A DNA stretch of 44,169 bases from a virus. Both the position numbers and the translations under genes were made by a program. Shown piece by piece: positions 39,091 through 44,169 of the stretch (the stretch's first letter is position 1; each line of letters opens with the position of its first letter). The notes under the pieces are model-generated. The model was not told where the DNA came from and did no database searches. It saw only the letters and a list, made by a program, of their open reading frames with translations. The stretch is taken from positions 1-44,169 of the IMG/VR virus record IMGVR_UViG_3300010883_017048. One strand, written 5' to 3'.

Positions 39091-39744
39091 ATGTGTGGAA
39101 TATTCGGATCAACGTCGTTCTCGACCTATGCAGACCTATATAAAAAGAACTGCGCCCGTGGTAATTTTGCTTATGGTCATTTATTTGTAGGTTGTAAGGA
39201 CATATATATTAAGAAGCGCGAAGGTGTTACTAACTTATCAGACGATTTTTCAAAAGAAGACGAATATCATACGTTTTTAGGTCATACACAAGCACCTACT
39301 TCGAGTAACCGGCAATTTCACACAAGAACATCACATCCATTTGATACTGGGAACTTTATTGTAGCTCATAATGGTGTTCTAGAGAACCATGAGAAGCTAG
39401 CCAAGCAGTATCTCCGGAGAGTTCCGATATCTAACGTAGATAGTGAGTATATACCGGCACTATTATCCGAATCATATGACGGTGATGATGTAAATACGAT
39501 CAGTGAAACAATGAGTGAGATAGAAGGTACATTTGGATGTTGGATATTTAGTAAGCGTACACGCCAATCATACATAGTTAGAAGTGGTAGTACCATATAT
39601 GGTAATATAAACAATGGAAACTTCTCATCTATTATAGCTGGTGACTGTAATGTAGAGCTAAGAGAGGGTATTATATATTGTATGACACGAGAAGGGCTCA
39701 CACAGGTAGGTAATTTTAAAATTAACTCGCAATTTTTTATATGA
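39091..39744 (+). CDS. Class II glutamine amidotransferase (Gat-like partner of QueC)
   Basis: A 217-residue Ntn-type glutaminase domain. The start MCGIFG at 39091 is decisive: Cys2 becomes the catalytic N-terminal residue after Met removal. An in-frame upstream start would bury this Cys and lies inside queC. Further motifs are LGHTQAPTS (where R is more usual), SHPF and FIVAHNGVLENHEKL. There is no synthase domain. In archaea a Gat domain fused to QueC (Gat-QueC) converts preQ0 to the formamidine base of archaeosine; here the two are separate genes one base apart. It may supply ammonia to QueC or to a later amidation. Confidence 0.85.
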   Translation: MCGIFGSTSFSTYADLYKKNCARGNFAYGHLFVGCKDIYIKKREGVTNLSDDFSKEDEYHTFLGHTQAPTSSNRQFHTRTSHPFDTGNFIVAHNGVLENHEKLAKQYLRRVPISNVDSEYIPALLSESYDGDDVNTISETMSEIEGTFGCWIFSKRTRQSYIVRSGSTIYGNINNGNFSSIIAGDCNVELREGIIYCMTREGLTQVGNFKINSQFFI

Positions 39745-39899
39745 ATCATATAGCATTAAATAATAATCAAACACTCCAGGGGTATCTACTGATCAACGAC
39801 ACTGGCGAAGTCATAAAATCTGTTATTCTTACGAAACTCGAAGCTGAAACCAAAAATTATGCATTAGCTCTTAATGGATCTAGTCTTAAATATGTCTAA
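39741..39899 (+). CDS. Small protein in the queC operon
   Basis: A 52-residue reading frame below usual length cut-offs. It starts with an ATGA overlap of the amidotransferase stop and ends overlapping the next start by 8 bases, so it fits the operon exactly. It reads LQGYLLINDTGEVIKSVILT, two strands with a turn, then a helix (KLEAETKNYALAL). No family recognised. Gene spacing is the main evidence. Confidence 0.6.
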   Translation: MNHIALNNNQTLQGYLLINDTGEVIKSVILTKLEAETKNYALALNGSSLKYV

Positions 39900-40560
39900 A
39901 CGCAAGATATTGATTGCTTCTGCAACTAAAGAGCCTCTTAACTACAAAGACACTCTATTATGGTCATCATATTATGATAATTTAGAAGATCAAGCAGATA
40001 TTCAGTTCGTTTCCGGGAATGATGGGCTACCACCCGCGTATAATGTATTCATATCTAATGCATATGCTGATAGATACGACTTTATTGCGTTTGTTCATGA
40101 TGATGTATATATTGATGACCTAAAAATTCGTGAGAAGTTGTACGATAGTGAGTATGATATTACAGGCCTAGCTGGAGCTACCACCGCATCTATTAAAAAG
40201 CCGTGTTTGTGGCACTTAATGTCAGATAGACCCTTTCATTCAGGATGTGTAGGTCATACAATGAACGATATGATATACGCTACAACATTTGGACCCTACC
40301 CTCAACGGTGTTTATTGTTAGATGGTCTATTTTTAGCTGTTAATTTAAAGAGAGCCTTAGATGTAAATTGGAAATTTAACGAGAATTACACATTTCATCA
40401 CTATGATCTATCGTCTTGCATTGATGCTAACAATAAAAAGCTTCGATTAGGTACATCAGATATACACGCTGTACATAGTTCTCCAGGTCTTGGGGACATT
40501 AATGATAAAGTATTTGCAAAATCACAAGAGATGTTTTATAATGAGTATAAAACAACATGA
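39892..40560 (+). CDS. Glycosyltransferase-like protein (PF13712-type)
   Basis: A 222-residue GT-A protein. The ATG at 39892 overlaps the small gene's end (ATGTCTAA); an ATG at 39874 is less likely. FIAFVHDDVYIDDLKI (about residues 68-83) carries the DD metal site; LLLDGLFLAVNL and FHHYDLSSCIDAN plus HSSPGLGD match the later motifs of the Glyco_tranf_2_5 family. It lies in the queC-gat operon and overlaps gene 41 by four bases. Whether it acts on DNA, protein or glycan is unknown. Confidence 0.75.
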   Translation: MSKRKILIASATKEPLNYKDTLLWSSYYDNLEDQADIQFVSGNDGLPPAYNVFISNAYADRYDFIAFVHDDVYIDDLKIREKLYDSEYDITGLAGATTASIKKPCLWHLMSDRPFHSGCVGHTMNDMIYATTFGPYPQRCLLLDGLFLAVNLKRALDVNWKFNENYTFHHYDLSSCIDANNKKLRLGTSDIHAVHSSPGLGDINDKVFAKSQEMFYNEYKTT

Positions 40561-41900
40561 AAAATATTGGTAAATTAGATAACGACTTCTACGAAACGAT
40601 TGTCATTTATAATATGCTCACAGATGAGGCATACTTGGCATCTATTTTAGATTTTATCGATCCAAAATACTTTACTAATAAGAATATTGGTAAGATTGTC
40701 AATATTATAACTGACTTTTTTGTAAAAAATGACGGAACACCGACTGTAACGGAAATTAAAAGCTATTTAACTACAGATGAGCTTAAGGAAAGCTTTAAGA
40801 AGGTAGTATCTTCATTTACAGACATTGATAAAAACTTTAATAAAGACGAGCTATATAATAATACAGAGAGATTTTTAAAAGAAAAAGCAGTATACAATAC
40901 ACTTCTTGAAATAGTAGAAGATCAATCCAATGATCTCAGTGTTGATACTGGTTCTATTTTAGAAAAATTTGAAAAAGCATGTAATGTTTCACTATCACTA
41001 GATACAGGTCTCGACTATTTTAATGATGTTGAGAAGCATATTAGAGACTTAACGATGCTAGATAAGACGATACCATCAACCTGGCCATGGTTAGATGAAA
41101 AGCTAGGTGGAGGATTCCTAGAAAACGGAAGAGCACTATACATCTTTGCTGGTGAGACTAATATTGGTAAGTCTATCTTTCTAGGTAACATAGCTACCAA
41201 CATCGCGTCTCAAGGAAAGACTGTATTAGTAGTGAGCTTGGAAATGTCCGAGCTTATATACGCTAAACGGTTCAGCTCTAACATAACACAAATTCCTATA
41301 GGGCATTTACATGTACAAACCGATGATTTAAGGAAAGCAGTCGCGGAATATAAGACCGCTCATTCAGGCGCCCGGATTTTAATTAAAGAATTTCCACCTA
41401 ATGCCATCACCTGCAGTCAATTAAAAGGATTTATTAAGAAATTAGTAAACAGTGGTATCAAATTTGATGCAATTGTAGTTGATTACATTAATTTATTAAA
41501 CTCATCTATAGGTAATAATTCATATGAGCGAATAAAGCACGCTACAGAGCAGCTTCGTGCGATGACGTATCACTTTAATTGCCCTATCATTACAGCAACA
41601 CAGTTAAACCGCAGCGGTTATAATGAAATAAATCCAGGACTAGACACTATTAGTGAAAGTATTGGCTTGGCCGCTACGGCAGATTGTATGTTGAGCATTT
41701 GGCAGGAAGAAGAAGATGCAGAGACGAATACTATACGTCTAGGTATGATGAAAAATAGATTTGGTCAGAATTTTGGTGCAACAGCTATGAGTATAGATTA
41801 TGATACATTAACGGTTACAGAATCAGATGAATCAGCCGGAGATAACATTAATAATGTAACGGCATCAGCACTGGGAGCGTTCGGTCACCTTGAAGCGTAA
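40557..41900 (+). CDS. 41: Replicative helicase gp41 (DnaB-like)
   Basis: A 447-residue DnaB-type helicase. Walker A is GETNIGKS (199-206), Walker B is IVVDYINLL, and ITATQLNRS is the following sensor motif. An N-terminal helical domain (to about residue 160) matches gp41 in length. It drives the replication fork with primase gp61 (not in the window). Confidence 0.95.
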   Translation: MKNIGKLDNDFYETIVIYNMLTDEAYLASILDFIDPKYFTNKNIGKIVNIITDFFVKNDGTPTVTEIKSYLTTDELKESFKKVVSSFTDIDKNFNKDELYNNTERFLKEKAVYNTLLEIVEDQSNDLSVDTGSILEKFEKACNVSLSLDTGLDYFNDVEKHIRDLTMLDKTIPSTWPWLDEKLGGGFLENGRALYIFAGETNIGKSIFLGNIATNIASQGKTVLVVSLEMSELIYAKRFSSNITQIPIGHLHVQTDDLRKAVAEYKTAHSGARILIKEFPPNAITCSQLKGFIKKLVNSGIKFDAIVVDYINLLNSSIGNNSYERIKHATEQLRAMTYHFNCPIITATQLNRSGYNEINPGLDTISESIGLAATADCMLSIWQEEEDAETNTIRLGMMKNRFGQNFGATAMSIDYDTLTVTESDESAGDNINNVTASALGAFGHLEA

Positions 41901-41916
41901 GTTGTAAATAGATCTC

Positions 41917-42846
41917 ATGAAAATAAATAAAGATGTATTGAGTAAGAGCAATAAAAAGTGGGTCGTATTTACCGATTGTGATTTAGATGGCGCTGGATCA
42001 TATCTAGTATTCTCATGGCTAACTAACACCCGCGTTGAATATGTAACTGCCCGTGTAACTACCTTCGCGGCAGATTATAATAGATGGGCATCTAAAAATA
42101 ATCCAGATGACTATGATAAAATTTGGATATTTGATATAGATACTAGTCAATCTCTAGAATGTAGAGAATTAGTAGATAGATCTAATGTTGTTATTATAGA
42201 CCATCATGATAGTCATTATAAAAACAAGGACCTATACGAACATGCCACTGCTTTTATTAAACGTGAAACTAGTTGTTGTAAGTTAATATACGATATACTT
42301 AAAGACGGTACTAAATTAACAGATTTACAGAAATTATTACTATTAATGGTCAATGATTATGACTCATATGAACTGAAATTACCTAATTCATATAACTTAA
42401 ACGTTGTATTTTGGAACTATCAGGGTGATAGATTGAGTAAGTTTGTTAATGACTTTGATAGAGGATACATAGGATTTAATAGCTTTCATAAAAACATAAT
42501 ACACCTAAACAATAAAAAGTTAGAGCGTATTAAATCTGAGCTCGAGATATTCGGCGCTAGTATTCCTATAGGTGACAATACATATAAATTTGTTAGCACA
42601 TTTGCGGAGTCATGTATTAATGAAGTCGCAGACTATCTATTGGATAATTTTAGAGCAGATGTAGGAATGGTAGTTAACTTAAAGACACAAAAAGTTAGTT
42701 TTCGTAAGAATAATCGTATTGGCTTGGATTTATCAGAGTTAGCCGGTCGTATATCTGACGGAGGTGGTCACGAGTATGCCGCCGGCGGCCAGCTTACTGA
42801 GAATTTTATGAATTTTTCTAAGGTTCTCAAACCTATTAAGCGATGA
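41917..42846 (+). CDS. DHH-family phosphoesterase
   Basis: A 309-residue DHH/DHHA1 protein. Motif I is FTDCDLDGAGS (18-28), DHH is IIDHHDSH (93-100), and the C-terminal DHHA1 domain ends with GGGHEYAAGG. The family includes RecJ and nano-RNases (NrnA). It sits between gene 41 and gene 32, so a single-strand exonuclease or short-oligonucleotide nuclease for replication is likely. T4 itself has no such gene here. Confidence 0.85.
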   Translation: MKINKDVLSKSNKKWVVFTDCDLDGAGSYLVFSWLTNTRVEYVTARVTTFAADYNRWASKNNPDDYDKIWIFDIDTSQSLECRELVDRSNVVIIDHHDSHYKNKDLYEHATAFIKRETSCCKLIYDILKDGTKLTDLQKLLLLMVNDYDSYELKLPNSYNLNVVFWNYQGDRLSKFVNDFDRGYIGFNSFHKNIIHLNNKKLERIKSELEIFGASIPIGDNTYKFVSTFAESCINEVADYLLDNFRADVGMVVNLKTQKVSFRKNNRIGLDLSELAGRISDGGGHEYAAGGQLTENFMNFSKVLKPIKR

Positions 42847-43139
42847 ATGACATAGACACTGCTATTTTAGCAACCGACCCCGTTAATTTAATATATCAGA
42901 AGGAATACGCCCACATCTTTTTATGCTTTTGTGCGTTTGTTAATATAATGGAAAATAAAAAAACAAATTTACCCAATATATTTTTACTTATATTAAAAAA
43001 TGAAAAATATAAAAAGGTATTTAAAGATCTTTGTGATATGGAAAACGACTATGAAGCCTTAAAGTTGTTTTTAGATTCAGACCCATCTTTATATCGGTCA
43101 AAATATATTAGAAATTATATTAATAGTGACGATCTGTGA
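42843..43139 (+). CDS. Small protein between DHH gene and gene 32
   Basis: A 98-residue protein rich in aromatic residues, lysine and asparagine, probably all helical (AYAHIFLCFCAFVNIMENK-like stretch in residues 20-40). Overlaps both neighbours by four bases. In T4 the genes ahead of 32 are 33 and 59 (late co-activator and helicase loader); this is in a similar place but I see no sequence similarity that would justify either name. Confidence 0.6.
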   Translation: MNDIDTAILATDPVNLIYQKEYAHIFLCFCAFVNIMENKKTNLPNIFLLILKNEKYKKVFKDLCDMENDYEALKLFLDSDPSLYRSKYIRNYINSDDL

Positions 43140-43429
43140 CGCAATTAGAGAAGAATATATACAATTCTTGGTTAGCCACAACTAGATCATCAACTGGTAA
43201 GCCATTTCGTTTGCGCAAAAACTTTGATGATTTTGAATCTGATAAAAACTACTTTTTCGTTCAAAAGCTATCGCGATTTTTTACAAAATATAAAGATATA
43301 GATTTAAGGGACTTTTTTGTTGCACCTTATAAGGTTTACAGTGATAATATATTATACGATTTGAAATTTTACATTTCACAAAAAGCAATTAAGGTATACA
43401 AAATATATAAAAATAAATTGGATAATTAG
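43136..43429 (+). CDS. Small protein directly upstream of gene 32
   Basis: A 97-residue basic protein, opening MTQLEKNIYNSWLATTRSS, with GKPFRLRKNFDDFESDKNYFFV and FFVAPYKVYSD. The KPFRLRKxF stretch suggests nucleic-acid contact. A protein like this precedes gene 32 in several marine T4-like phages by my recollection. By position it could stand in for gp59, but it is far shorter (T4 gp59 has 217 residues). Confidence 0.65.
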   Translation: MTQLEKNIYNSWLATTRSSTGKPFRLRKNFDDFESDKNYFFVQKLSRFFTKYKDIDLRDFFVAPYKVYSDNILYDLKFYISQKAIKVYKIYKNKLDN

Positions 43430-43446
43430 AGAATATAAGATATAAT
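43418..43446 (+). promoter_or_regulatory. Sigma70-like promoter of gene 32
   Basis: TTGGAT (43418-43423), exactly 17 bases, perfect TATAAT (43441-43446). The ATG is 19 bases downstream, after AAAGAAAG, so this transcript has a short leader with a purine-rich ribosome site, unlike the start-proximal promoters elsewhere in the window. Confidence 0.7.
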
Positions 43447-43465
43447 AAAAGAAAGATAAAAAAAT

Positions 43466-44169
43466 ATGAGTACGTTTACAAAATCAATGTTTGATAGCAT
43501 CAAGGGAGCGTTGTCACATGCAAGAGCTGACAACAAAATTAGTGAAATTATGAAGTTTTCACCGGGGAATTCATACGTCGTGAGACTTTTACCGAATATA
43601 AAAGACCCATCTAAGACATTTCATCATTATTTTAATTCCGGTTGGGAGAGTTTCGCGACTGGTCAGTATATGGGAATGGTAAGTCCCACTACAATCAATG
43701 AAAGATGTCCAATGTCTGAGCTTTACTTTAAGGTTCAACGTGAAGGTGCACCGGCTGATAAGGAAAAGGTCCGGTCAATTACAAAACGCGAGAACTGGCT
43801 AGTTAACGCGTATATCATTAACGACCCAGTTAACCCAGATAATAATGACTCGGTTAGGATTATTCGGTTTGGTAAGCAGCTTCATAAAATTATCATGGAT
43901 GCCATTGAGGGAGAGGATTCCGATCAATTAGGTCACCGTATCTTTGACCTAAGCGACGATGGTTGTAGCTTTAGGATTAAGGTTGAGAAGCAACAACAGT
44001 TTCCAACATATGTTGCATCAAAATTCTTAATGCCGGGAGAAGTACCTGGCATGACAAAGAAGAAGATGGAGGAGGTATATGATGGCTGTCATGAGTTAGA
44101 GGATGTATTCCAGATCAAATCATACGAGGAGCTTCAGGAAATATTAAACACTCACTATCATTGTATAGA
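43466..44169 (+). CDS. 32: Single-stranded DNA-binding protein gp32 (3' end beyond the window)
   Basis: About 234 visible residues of a gp32-like protein. The start MSTFTKSMFDSIKGALSHAR is the basic cooperative-binding end; FSPGNSYVVRLLPNIKDP and FHHYFNSGWESFATGQY match the core OB fold. Where T4 gp32 has three zinc cysteines (C-x9-C-x-x-C), this protein shows only one (ERCPMSE, C81), so the zinc subdomain is altered. It has its own strong promoter, as expected for a highly expressed protein. Confidence 0.93.
   Translation, partial: MSTFTKSMFDSIKGALSHARADNKISEIMKFSPGNSYVVRLLPNIKDPSKTFHHYFNSGWESFATGQYMGMVSPTTINERCPMSELYFKVQREGAPADKEKVRSITKRENWLVNAYIINDPVNPDNNDSVRIIRFGKQLHKIIMDAIEGEDSDQLGHRIFDLSDDGCSFRIKVEKQQQFPTYVASKFLMPGEVPGMTKKKMEEVYDGCHELEDVFQIKSYEELQEILNTHYHCI

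Noticed and set aside
42843-43429. Naming the two small genes as gp33 and gp59
   Set aside because: Position is similar to T4 but lengths and sequences do not support it.
1-44169. tRNA genes, integrase, attachment sites or insertion sequences
   Set aside because: No cloverleaf, recombinase motif or flanking repeats noticed; a dedicated tRNA search would be needed to exclude a divergent tRNA.

Overview
The window is AT-rich DNA from a tailed phage of the T4-like (Straboviridae/Kyanoviridae-type) group, most likely a marine phage of a Gram-negative host. The evidence is a near-complete T4-type replication, recombination and late-transcription set (UvsY, UvsW, gp55, gp47, gp46, gp43, UvsX, gp41, gp32) plus PhoH and 7-deazaguanine genes, packed with almost no intergenic space. 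I saw no tRNA, CRISPR array, integrase or insertion sequence. No gene-free stretch exceeds about 150 bases.

Region 1 (1-13003, minus strand) is a sugar and surface-chemistry island of about 17 genes. It holds a PseB-like UDP-sugar dehydratase (cut by the left edge), an FdtA-like ketoisomerase with a DegT-type aminotransferase, about nine glycosyltransferase-like proteins, three sulfotransferase-like proteins, a glycosyltransferase-methyltransferase fusion, and a methyltransferase broken by a frameshift. The genes overlap or abut, and could be one long transcript from a promoter near 13010-13038.

Region 2 (13059-16832) has phoH on the plus strand, then a small late-type gene, a P-loop kinase, a phosphoribosyltransferase, queE and queD on the minus strand.

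Region 3 (16887-26517, mostly minus) looks like late genes. Many have a T4-type late promoter (TATAAATA or a close variant) only 5-7 bases before the start codon. Many of the proteins begin with a short tag, often Phe4 and (I/L)xE near residues 11-14, resembling a T4 capsid-targeting sequence with its prohead-protease site. Tagged proteins include a CCA/poly(A) nucleotidyltransferase and an HxGH nucleotidyltransferase. The region also has an outer-membrane-type beta-barrel, a secreted Pro/Lys-rich protein, a histone H1-like protein and a PD-(D/E)xK nuclease.

Region 4 (26546-44169, plus strand) is the replication and recombination core: uvsY-uvsW-55-47-46, a glycosyltransferase, gene 43, a conserved small protein, uvsX, queC, a class II glutamine amidotransferase, a glycosyltransferase-like gene, gene 41, a DHH phosphoesterase, two small genes and gene 32 (cut by the right edge). 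One late-type gene, 37045-38331, lies antisense in this block. The clamp, clamp-loader and regA genes usual between 46 and 43 are absent from that position.

Together, queD and queE (minus) and queC plus a glutamine amidotransferase (plus) suggest synthesis of preQ0 and possibly an amidinated derivative (archaeosine-like G+), probably for protecting phage DNA. The base-inserting enzyme DpdA is not in the window. gp55 is the sigma-like factor expected to read the late promoters. Several early and late promoters sit so close to start codons that leaderless or nearly leaderless mRNAs are predicted.
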